This document shows positions 1 to 5,845 of a DNA stretch of 18,955 bases, one piece after another. The translations under genes were made by a program, and so were the position numbers. Position 1 is the stretch's first letter, and the number at the start of each line of letters is the position of its first letter. The stretch comes from Paenibacillus_AK sp041641375 (GTDB lineage Bacteria; Bacillota; Bacilli; Paenibacillales; YIM-B00363): NCBI GenBank assembly GCA_041641375.1, contig JBEPYM010000052.1, positions 1-18,955 on the forward strand, read 5' to 3'. The notes under the pieces are model-generated. The model searched no databases and was not told the origin of the DNA. It saw only the letters and a list, made by a program, of their open reading frames with translations.

Positions 1-218
1 GAAAAACTTCTATCGAAGTACATTCAAGATGAGCGACCGCGATTTAGCGGAAGTTTCTCTTGGTATAGAATTTACTCGTTCCCTTGCGGAAACTTATAAA
101 TTCTTTAACGTTTAGAAAAACTTCTATCGAAGTACATTCAAGATGAGCGACCGCGATTTAGCGGAAGTTTCTCTTGGTATAGAATTTACTCGTTCCCTTG
201 CGGAAACTTATAAATTCT
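1..218 (+). repeat. Two tandem 104-bp copies of an intergenic repeat
   Basis: Bases 1-104 and 115-218 are identical by eye, separated by 10 unique bases (period 114). The first copy begins at base 1, so the array may extend beyond the window. Each copy holds small dyads: CTTC-TATC-GAAG (7-18), CCGC-GATTTA-GCGG (37-50), and an AAGTTTC/GAAACTT pair further apart. Each also opens a short reading frame starting MSDRDLAEVSLG. In copy 1 it stops after 28 codons (29-115); in copy 2 it runs to 346. A diverged inverted copy lies at 18853-18905. I infer a dispersed non-coding repeat family of this genome; its name and function are unknown to me. Confidence 0.9.
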
Positions 219-282
219 GGCGCTATAATGTTCAAAATGTCTCCCCCCAGTTTACACCGCGAACACACGTTTGTCACGAGCT

Positions 283-310
283 CGAAACATTTTGCGAATG
301 GGTTCGTATA
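283..310 (+). promoter_or_regulatory. ECF sigma (sigma-W-like) promoter for the small membrane protein
   Basis: CGAAAC at 283-288 is followed by a 16-base spacer and CGTATA at 305-310. The Bacillus sigma-W consensus is TGAAAC-N16-CGTA, so only the first -35 base differs. Transcription would start near 316-318, about 36 bases before the ATG at 353. A TATAAT at 224-229, just past the second repeat copy, is an alternative sigma-A -10 but has no well-spaced -35. Confidence 0.5.
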
Positions 311-352
311 ACGGTGCATACCCATATACCGGAAAGGAAGGTGTAATGAACG

Positions 353-556
353 ATGGATCCGATTATTTCACTTATTGCCGTCATTGGCTTTTTTGTAGTC
401 GCCGGCTTTCTCCTGAACATTCTCACGAGCGTCTGGGCATACCGCGACAGCCTGCGCAAGGGCAAGAGCCGCGAATTCGCCCTGATCGTGCTGATCGGCA
501 CACTTATTTTCCCGATTCTAGGTCTCATTGTGTATCTCATTATCCGGAACGATTAA
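353..556 (+). CDS. Small PLDc_N-like (YxlE-type) membrane protein
   Basis: A 67-residue protein and the only convincing plus-strand gene. It has two hydrophobic helices (about residues 4-26 and 43-64) joined by a basic loop. The loop and second helix read WAYRDSLRKGK followed by FPILGLIVYLIIR, which is the pattern of the PLDc_N family: the N-terminal membrane segment of cardiolipin synthases, also found as free small proteins such as Bacillus YxlE. It has no HKD catalytic motif, so it is not a phospholipase. AGGAAGG lies about 11 bases before the ATG. The ECF-like promoter at 283-310 suggests an envelope-stress role, possibly as a membrane modulator; that is inference. It converges with the spore lipoprotein gene. 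Confidence 0.8.
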   Translation: MDPIISLIAVIGFFVVAGFLLNILTSVWAYRDSLRKGKSREFALIVLIGTLIFPILGLIVYLIIRND

Positions 557-583
557 GAAGGCTCCACAACCGCCCCCATACAG

Positions 584-611
584 AAAAAGGCCAACCAGCA
601 GCGGTTGACCT
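584..611 (-). terminator. Rho-independent terminator of the spore lipoprotein gene
   Basis: On the minus strand a 9-bp stem (AGGTCAACC / GGTTGGCCT, one mismatch) with a 6-base loop is followed by TTTTT. It begins 65 bases after the stop codon at 676. The plus strand has no T-run after the stem, so it serves only the minus-strand gene. Confidence 0.8.
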
Positions 612-675
612 GATCATACGATCATACGAAATAGCCGCCCCCAGTCACAGCCAGGGACGGCCCATTCTCCACCCG

Positions 676-1323
676 TTATCGCGCATTCGGAAACAAGCGT
701 TCCGCCATATCCGTGAAGCGCTGCACAAATCCGTCCACCGGGCGGCCTTCGTTGAAGTTGCGCACATAATCGCCCGCCATCTGGACAAATCCCGGGTTCG
801 TCGATACATACACCGTGCCGATGTCCGCTTGAGCAGCACGCACCTTCTCGGCGATCCGCGATTCCAGCTCGGCCGTCATCTCGCCGCGCCGATCGCCGAT
901 TACGGCCGCCACATAAGCGTTACCGCCCATGAGCAGCACGTTCGCCTGCGTCACCTCGGGCAGCTCCGTCACATGCTCGGCAGCCTGCTGCGCAATATCG
1001 ACGCGATTCGCATGCTGGCTGCCAATTACGCGGTTGCCCGCAGCATCGGTGCCGCCGGAGCCGCGGACCATCGTTCGTCCCTCGTTTCCAAATGCGGCGT
1101 TCCGATCGTTCGCACCTTGGTCTGCCCTTTGCCCGAGCCCCATCTGTCCGTTATTGCCCTGCATGCCTTGCTGGTGAGCCGTATGTCCCCCGCGTACCCC
1201 TTGAGCCCCCATGCCACCGCCGTGATTAGCCGCCTGATTGTTCCCGACGTTGCAGCCTGCTGCAATCGCCACCGTAACCGCGATAAACATCCCCGCCGCC
1301 GTTCTCATCGATACAAAACGCAC
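676..1323 (-). CDS. YhcN/YlaJ-family sporulation lipoprotein
   Basis: 215 residues. The N-terminus is a lipoprotein signal: MRFVSMRTAA, a hydrophobic core, then AIAAGC with the lipidated cysteine at residue 24. A Gly/Gln/Asn/His-rich low-complexity stretch follows (about 25-95). The C-terminal half (about 100-205) has the YhcN/YlaJ pattern, including the segment ANVLLMGGNAYVAAVI and a late YVSTNPGFVQMAGDYV. Bacillus members are made in the forespore and sit in the spore inner membrane, where they affect germination or outgrowth. The GTG start at 1323 is chosen because AAGGGGTG stands about seven bases upstream; the in-frame ATG at 1308 has no ribosome site. The upstream promoter looks sigma-G-like. 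The gene stands alone with its own terminator. Confidence 0.85.
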   Translation of the reverse strand: MRFVSMRTAAGMFIAVTVAIAAGCNVGNNQAANHGGGMGAQGVRGGHTAHQQGMQGNNGQMGLGQRADQGANDRNAAFGNEGRTMVRGSGGTDAAGNRVIGSQHANRVDIAQQAAEHVTELPEVTQANVLLMGGNAYVAAVIGDRRGEMTAELESRIAEKVRAAQADIGTVYVSTNPGFVQMAGDYVRNFNEGRPVDGFVQRFTDMAERLFPNAR

Positions 1324-1366
1324 ATGCTACACCCCTTTTCTCAAAATCAAACTTCGGGTGTAGTAT
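1324..1366. other. Inverted repeat spanning the ribosome site of the spore lipoprotein gene
   Basis: CTACACCC on one arm and GGGTGTAG on the other are perfectly complementary. The stem extends through AT pairs, with about 20 bases between the arms. One arm contains the GGGGTG ribosome site of the gene at 676-1323; the other overlaps the sigma-G-like -10. As RNA it could hide the ribosome site, but only if transcription starts further upstream than the predicted site. As DNA it could be an operator. Confidence 0.45.
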
Positions 1367-1391
1367 GCGCGTTTCGCAAGGGAATTATTTA
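1361..1391 (-). promoter_or_regulatory. Sigma-G-like (forespore) promoter
   Basis: On the minus strand TAAATA (1386-1391) and CATACTA (1361-1367) lie 18 bases apart. The known sigma-G pattern is about GAATA-N17/18-CATACTA, so the -10 is exact and the -35 one base off. It sits directly upstream of a gene whose family is forespore-expressed, which supports the reading. The -35 overlaps the stop codon of the upstream dehydrogenase gene. Confidence 0.55.
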
Positions 1392-2471
1392 CTTGTTAAG
1401 ATATACCGCTTGCCCCGTCCGGGCCGATTCATAAATAGCCTCCAAAATCTCCGACACGACCAGCGCCTCCTCCGGCTTCACAACCGGCTCCGTATCGTGA
1501 ATGACCGCGTCGATCCACATCCGCATCTCCACGTCCGGCGCGCTTTCCTGCTTGCCGTCATAGAAGGCTACTCCGCCGCTCTTCAGCTCAATCTGGTTCG
1601 TGAACAGCCTGCTGTGCTTCTCCCCGTTAATCCGCAAGCCTTCCTTCATATCGGCTCCGCCCTCGGTGCCGCACAGCGTACACTTCGCCTCATCGACATC
1701 CAGCGAGTTGAGCGCCCAGCTCGATTCGAGCATAATCGTCGCACCGTTCTCCATCACGATCATGCCGAAGGCGGAATCCTCCACTGTAAACTTCGCCGGA
1801 TCCCACGGACCCCAGGCATTCGCCGCATTCTCGCGTTGGGACAGCTTGTGGAAGCTTTGCCCCAGCACAACCTTCGGCTTGTAGTTATTCATCATCCATA
1901 GCGTTAAATCAAGCGCATGCGTACCAATATCGATCAGCGGACCGCCGCCCTGCTTTTCCTCGTCCAGAAAGACGCCCCATGTCGGCACGGCACGGCGGCG
2001 GATCGCATGCGCCTTCGCGTAGTAAATATCGCCGAGCTCCCCATCGCTGCACAGCTTCTTCAAATACTGGCTATCGCTGCGGAACCGGTTGTTATAGCCG
2101 ATCGTCAGCTTCCTGCCGGTTCGCCGAGCCGCTTCCAGCATACGGCGCGCAGCCTCCGCCGTCTTCGCCATCGGCTTCTCGCACATGACATGTTTGCCCG
2201 CTTCCATCGCCGCGATCGAAATCTCCGCGTGGGAATCGTTCGGCGTACACACATGCACGACATCGATGGTCGGATCCTGCAGCAGCTCCTGATACGTGTC
2301 AAAAACCTTGCCCTCGCCGCCGCCGTATTTCTCGTTCGCAGCATGAGCACGGGACGCTACAATATCCGTAAAAGCGACCATTCTTACATTCGTAAGCTTG
2401 GCCAGACTCGGCATATGCTTGCCGTTCGCAATACCGCCGCAGCCGATTATACCTATACGAACCGTTGTCAC
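1389..2471 (-). CDS. Gfo/Idh/MocA-family NAD(P)-dependent oxidoreductase
   Basis: 360 residues from the chosen start. The N-terminal Rossmann fold opens with RIGIIGCGGIA (dinucleotide-binding GxGxxA). HVCTPNDSH (about 74-81) and CEKPMA (97-102, the family's EKP motif with the probable catalytic Lys99) follow. The C-terminal domain carries GGGPLIDIGTHALDL (about 176-189), whose Asp and His belong to the substrate site. Members oxidise or epimerise sugars, inositols and sugar acids; the substrate cannot be read from sequence. The start is GTG at 2471 because GGAGGAG lies just upstream. An ATG at 2504 would add 11 unconserved residues and has no ribosome site. The neighbouring flippase gene could hint at glycan metabolism, but the two are separated by a hairpin. 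Confidence 0.88.
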   Translation of the reverse strand: MTTVRIGIIGCGGIANGKHMPSLAKLTNVRMVAFTDIVASRAHAANEKYGGGEGKVFDTYQELLQDPTIDVVHVCTPNDSHAEISIAAMEAGKHVMCEKPMAKTAEAARRMLEAARRTGRKLTIGYNNRFRSDSQYLKKLCSDGELGDIYYAKAHAIRRRAVPTWGVFLDEEKQGGGPLIDIGTHALDLTLWMMNNYKPKVVLGQSFHKLSQRENAANAWGPWDPAKFTVEDSAFGMIVMENGATIMLESSWALNSLDVDEAKCTLCGTEGGADMKEGLRINGEKHSRLFTNQIELKSGGVAFYDGKQESAPDVEMRMWIDAVIHDTEPVVKPEEALVVSEILEAIYESARTGQAVYLNK

Positions 2472-2551
2472 CACTAACTCCTCCTCTTCAACATGAAACG
2501 TCACACCTCACATTTTATCCCAAAAGCCCCTCGCCCCAACAGTACAAAATT

Positions 2552-2595
2552 CGGACATTCCAGCAGCCTCCTAGACACCGGGATGTCCGTTTTTT
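2552..2595. terminator. Terminator-like hairpin at the end of the flippase gene
   Basis: CGGACAT (2552-2558) pairs with ATGTCCG (2583-2589), and the inner CC/GG pairs extend the stem. On the plus strand TTTTTT follows directly; on the minus strand only AATTTTGT follows. The T-run is thus better placed to stop plus-strand (antisense) transcription, although the genes here are on the minus strand. The flippase stop codon lies in the loop. It may be bidirectional and weak for the minus strand. Confidence 0.45.
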
Positions 2596-4064
2596 ACCCC
2601 TTGCCCACCGGAAATTCGCCGCAGCGCTCGAGCCTCCAGCCACCACGTCAATCCCACCATACCCAGCAGTCCCGCCGCGATGAAAACAGGCACGAACATG
2701 TCCAGCAGTCGCCCGCCCTCCATCAGCAGCCCCATCATAATCGTCGGCAGCAGCGGCTCCACGTAAGCCTTTCGCCAACCGATGGAGAACTGCTCAAGAA
2801 AGAAGAAGCCGATCATGCAGACGGCGGAAATCGCCCATCCGAGCATATAAATCCATACCGCCCAGGTAGAGCTGTACCCGACCACAACCGGAACGAGTGC
2901 AACGACGAATATGCCGGATACGATCATCGCCCAGAAATTAGCACGTGTACGTCCTGTACCCGCCAATATGTTGCCGCCTAGTCGGCTGAATGCGGAGAAA
3001 AAAACGCCCATCGCCAGCAGCCGCGTATAAACCGCCGAATCGCCGATCGTGAAGCTTTCCCCGAACAGGAAACCGTTAATTTCGTTCGGATACAAGCATA
3101 TCAACAGCGTGAGCGGATACAAAATGAAATTGTTGTACCGGATGCACAGCGTTCCCCGTCTTTCGCTCTCCTTGCGATTGCTTGCGGCTTCTGCGACGAA
3201 AGGCAAGGTTACGATCATAAACGCCCACGTCACAATGCCGATGAATCCCGTTATTCGCGAAGCGTTCGTCAGGAAACCGACCGCAACGATGGAGGTTGAG
3301 CCAAGCACCATGGCCAAATAAGGCTGCTGGAACGCCTTGAAGATGTTGCCCGCCCACATCGGCACGCCGTAACGCAGCATCTCCGAAATATCTTTCCAAG
3401 GGAGCGGTCCCCGCCAGCTCGGCTTATGCACCCGATGAACCCGCCAGCAGATGACCAACGCGGCGACGGCCGTACCGACTCCCATCCAGAGCGCAATGCT
3501 GGGCAGCACAAAATCCGGCCTGAGAGGCCACAGTACCCCTGCCGCCATTCCCGCCGTAGTGAAGGTTGTCGTGACCACCATAAAGATAGCCTGCGTCCCG
3601 AAGCTTCGGCTTCCCGAGAACGCGGCAATTCCGATATTCACCGCGGAATGGAACAATGTAGTCACAGCCACGATAGACAGCGCCCCTTGCAGCGCTTCGA
3701 TGCGGTAGAAGGAAGCGATCAGCGGGGCTAGCGCGAGCAGGACAAGTCCGAAGCCGATGCCATATACCGTGCTGCCGACGAGAGCGAGCCGGAATTTTGT
3801 GCGCTTCGCCTCCTCCGAATCAACCGAGAAGCCGTATACGAGAGCGGAGTTAAAACCGATATTGAGAAACAGATAAATGAGCGTTACGAGATTCAGCAGC
3901 AGGTTTGCTTCCCCATACCGGACTGGATCAGTGATCATCCGCGCAAGCACGATGCTTCCCCCGGTATGGACAAGCTGATTCACGAACAAGCCGATGACGA
4001 TAATACTTACACTGCGTATTAAAAATCGGTGCTGACCGTCGGATAATCGATCTGTTGTTCCCAT
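2571..4064 (-). CDS. Oligosaccharide flippase (polysaccharide biosynthesis / MOP superfamily)
   Basis: 497 residues from the chosen ATG. It is hydrophobic throughout, with about 12-14 predicted membrane helices. The first helical pair reads like Wzx-type flippases (SIIVIGLFVNQLV, then a glycine-containing second helix and an NIGFNSALVYGFS segment). The C-terminal half has SRLGGNILAGTGRTRANFWAMI, a late-helix pattern of oligosaccharide flippases. The family moves lipid-linked sugars across the cytoplasmic membrane. The ATG at 4064 is preferred because GAGG lies 11 bases upstream and the soluble head before helix 1 is then short. The longer frame begins at 4151, and other ATGs stand at 4103 and 4100, none with a ribosome site. 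There are no glycosyltransferase genes nearby, so the cargo is unknown. Confidence 0.8.
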   Translation of the reverse strand: MGTTDRLSDGQHRFLIRSVSIIVIGLFVNQLVHTGGSIVLARMITDPVRYGEANLLLNLVTLIYLFLNIGFNSALVYGFSVDSEEAKRTKFRLALVGSTVYGIGFGLVLLALAPLIASFYRIEALQGALSIVAVTTLFHSAVNIGIAAFSGSRSFGTQAIFMVVTTTFTTAGMAAGVLWPLRPDFVLPSIALWMGVGTAVAALVICWRVHRVHKPSWRGPLPWKDISEMLRYGVPMWAGNIFKAFQQPYLAMVLGSTSIVAVGFLTNASRITGFIGIVTWAFMIVTLPFVAEAASNRKESERRGTLCIRYNNFILYPLTLLICLYPNEINGFLFGESFTIGDSAVYTRLLAMGVFFSAFSRLGGNILAGTGRTRANFWAMIVSGIFVVALVPVVVGYSSTWAVWIYMLGWAISAVCMIGFFFLEQFSIGWRKAYVEPLLPTIMMGLLMEGGRLLDMFVPVFIAAGLLGMVGLTWWLEARALRRISGGQGVKNGHPGV

Positions 4065-4181
4065 AGCTGCTTCTACCTCGGTTCCGATGTTTCTACTCAT
4101 CATAACGCAGGATGCCGAAATCGTACAGACAGCTTGACTCTCAGCGTACATGATTAATCGGCAATAGCAGTCGGAAGCATC

Positions 4182-4907
4182 CTACCCTGACTCAAAGATC
4201 GACGTAAGCTCCAATGCTAATCCTTGAAAAATGACGGACTTCAGAATGTCCGGCGCTCGGTAGACGCAATATTCTTCAATAGCGCAGTCTTGCATCGCAT
4301 ACACGTAGATTTCGCTGCTGGACGGATTGACGATCCAATATTCTTTCACGCCGCTGTTTACATATAGATCCAGCTTCTTCACCATGTCCTTACTGCGTGT
4401 CGAGGCAGACAACACTTCAACGACAAGCGATGGAATTCCTTTGTATTTGCCCTTATCGTTGATATGCTCCTTGTCGCAAATGACGAGAATGTCCGGCTGA
4501 ACGATATTTATGCCCTCATCCTTGTAGAGAGTAACGTCAAATGGGGCGGTGAGCGGTACGCAAGACTTGCCCTTGAACCATTGTTGCAAACCACTTACCA
4601 GCTCCGTCACCATTCGCTGATGATGATACGAAGGTGCAGCAAGCACATACACTTCTCCGTCCAAATATTCATACCGGTTCTCGCTTGTTTCCTGCAGAAT
4701 GAAGAATTCCTCCAGCGTAAGCCTCGGACGAGCCGTATAGGCGCCTGCCCGTTCCGCGACAGCACCGGGCTGATTCACTGAAGAGCCTCTATCGGATGTG
4801 AGTAATGCGATACGCTTCCCGTTCTTCGTAATTTCAATATCCTCATACTGAACGAGCTTCAAGTATCGTCCAAAGTTGTTCTGGGCTTCTGTCGATGTGA
4901 TTTCCAT
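4182..4907 (-). CDS. Phd/YefM antitoxin-like domain fused to a Uma2 (DUF820) nuclease-fold domain
   Basis: 241 residues. Residues 1-40 (MEITSTEAQNNFGRYLKLV, then EDIEITKNGKRIALL) match the DNA-binding N-terminus of Phd/YefM antitoxins. A short linker leads to a Uma2 domain (about 62-235) with RYEYLDGEV (Glu80), QPDILVICD (Asp139), VVEVLSAST (Glu164), DMVKKLDLY and EYWIVNP. These are the acidic and lysine positions of a PD-(D/E)XK-like fold. Uma2 proteins are abundant in cyanobacteria and multicellular bacteria, but their biological role is poorly known. The ATG at 4907 follows a strong GGAGGTGG. The gene has its own promoter and a putative operator. No separate toxin gene adjoins it. Whether it cuts DNA, and whether the Phd part represses its own promoter, are inferences. 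Confidence 0.85.
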   Translation of the reverse strand: MEITSTEAQNNFGRYLKLVQYEDIEITKNGKRIALLTSDRGSSVNQPGAVAERAGAYTARPRLTLEEFFILQETSENRYEYLDGEVYVLAAPSYHHQRMVTELVSGLQQWFKGKSCVPLTAPFDVTLYKDEGINIVQPDILVICDKEHINDKGKYKGIPSLVVEVLSASTRSKDMVKKLDLYVNSGVKEYWIVNPSSSEIYVYAMQDCAIEEYCVYRAPDILKSVIFQGLALELTSIFESG

Positions 4908-4934
4908 AGAACCACCTCCGGAATCGCAAAAAAA

Positions 4935-4960
4935 TAGCTAATTTTCGATTTTAGCTAATT
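4935..4960. promoter_or_regulatory. Putative operator: paired TAGCTAATT sites
   Basis: TAGCTAATT occurs at 4935-4943 and again at 4952-4960, so the starts are 17 bases apart; each contains the palindrome TAGCTA. The second copy overlaps the -10 hexamer and the first lies in the initially transcribed region. That is where an autorepressor would bind, and the gene behind it begins with a Phd-like DNA-binding domain. Confidence 0.55.
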
Positions 4961-4986
4961 GTACTGGAGGCTGGGCACTTTGTCAA
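4958..4986 (-). promoter_or_regulatory. Sigma-A promoter of the Phd-Uma2 gene
   Basis: On the minus strand TTGACA (4981-4986) and TACAAT (4958-4963) are separated by exactly 17 bases: a perfect -35 and a -10 with one mismatch. It lies just past the terminator of the hisS-aspS-tcdA unit, with the start codon about 45 bases downstream of the expected start site. Confidence 0.85.
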
Positions 4987-4990
4987 AAGC

Positions 4991-5036
4991 GAAAAAAATA
5001 CAGTCCCCCTCAGGTTCGACTAGAGGGAGACTGTAT
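4991..5036 (-). terminator. Rho-independent terminator of the hisS-aspS-tcdA unit
   Basis: Minus strand: a 14-bp stem with one G-T pair (arms 5023-5036 and 4998-5011) and an 11-base loop, followed by a run of seven T after the closing TAT. It starts about 14 bases after the tcdA stop codon. Confidence 0.93.
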
Positions 5037-5049
5037 CTTCAGTTGCACG

Positions 5050-5820
5050 CTATTGCTGCTTGGTTGAGGCGGATACGCCGCTCTTCGCCAGCAGGTCCCG
5101 AATGGCGACACTCGCCATGATCAGGCCAGCCACCGATGGAACGAATGCGTTGGAGGACGGCGGCTGCTTCGCCTTGCGCCGGTCCGGCGCATTCTCCGGT
5201 ACAATCTTCTTGGTGACATCCTCGCGCGGCGTGATTGGCTGCTCTGTGGAGAAGACGACCTTTACGCCTTTTTTGATACCGTCCTTGCGCAGCTTGGTCC
5301 GAATGACCTTGGCGATCGGGTCCATATGTGTCTTGGAGATATCCGCAACCTGAAACTTGGTCGGGTCCATCTTGTTCGCAGCGCCCATACTGGAGATCAT
5401 CGGAACGCCGCGACGCAGGCACTCCTTGATCAGATGGATTTTGTACGAAATGGTGTCCGAGCAGTCCAGCACATAATCGAGCGGATAGGCGAACAGCGTC
5501 TCATACGTTTCCTCGGTATAAAACATACTGAGTGCAATTGCGTCGCACTCCGGGTTGATCAGACCGATCCGGTCTCTCATCAGCTCCGCCTTCGGCTGGC
5601 CGACCGTTGACAGCAGCGCATGAATTTGCCGGTTGACATTCGTAATATCGACGACATCCTTGTCGATCAATATAATTCGGCCGATCCCGCTGCGCGCAAG
5701 CGCTTCGGCGGCGAACGAGCCGACCCCTCCAATTCCGAGCACCGCAACGGTGCTGCGCTTCATCGCCTCAAGGCCTTCAACGCCGATCGCCAGCTCATTG
5801 CGTGAAAATTGATGCAGCAT
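5050..5820 (-). CDS. tcdA: tRNA threonylcarbamoyladenosine dehydratase
   Basis: 256 residues; E1/ThiF-like enzyme that uses ATP to dehydrate t6A to the cyclic form (ct6A) at position 37 of ANN-decoding tRNAs. GIGGVGS (29-35) is the nucleotide loop, LIDKD (51-55) holds the acidic ribose contact, and NVNRQ (61-65) is the conserved E1-family Asn/Arg patch. DCSDTISYK and SSMGAANK follow. The start is ATG at 5820 (MLHQFSRNEL, the family's usual N-terminus, with GGGGGA upstream). A longer TTG start at 5838 has no ribosome site. It follows aspS by 25 bases, in the same hisS-aspS-tcdA order as Bacillus subtilis hisS-aspS-yrvM, and ends at a strong terminator, so it is probably under T-box control. 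Confidence 0.93.
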   Translation of the reverse strand: MLHQFSRNELAIGVEGLEAMKRSTVAVLGIGGVGSFAAEALARSGIGRIILIDKDVVDITNVNRQIHALLSTVGQPKAELMRDRIGLINPECDAIALSMFYTEETYETLFAYPLDYVLDCSDTISYKIHLIKECLRRGVPMISSMGAANKMDPTKFQVADISKTHMDPIAKVIRTKLRKDGIKKGVKVVFSTEQPITPREDVTKKIVPENAPDRRKAKQPPSSNAFVPSVAGLIMASVAIRDLLAKSGVSASTKQQ

Positions 5821-5845
5821 AATCAGGGTGTCCCCCAATCCAATG

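Noticed and set aside
143..346. 67-codon plus-strand frame starting in the second repeat copy
   Set aside because: Begins inside the repeat, runs into unrelated unique DNA and covers the promoter of the next gene; the first copy's frame ends after 28 codons. Treated as a property of the repeat rather than a gene.
616..632. Short direct repeat GATCATAC-GATCATAC near the lipoprotein terminator
   Set aside because: Two 8-base units only, with no related copies noticed; too short to call a feature.
271..1434. 387-codon plus-strand frame opposite the spore lipoprotein gene
   Set aside because: Antisense to a well-supported gene, rich in Arg and His as expected for the complement of GC-rich coding DNA, with no family pattern.
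4065..4181. Promoter for the flippase gene
   Set aside because: A TATGAT-like -10 is present near 4095, but no -35 at acceptable spacing was found, so no promoter is annotated.
4182..4907. Classical two-gene toxin-antitoxin module
   Set aside because: Only one gene is present, with the Phd-like part fused to Uma2; the next gene downstream is a flippase, not a toxin.
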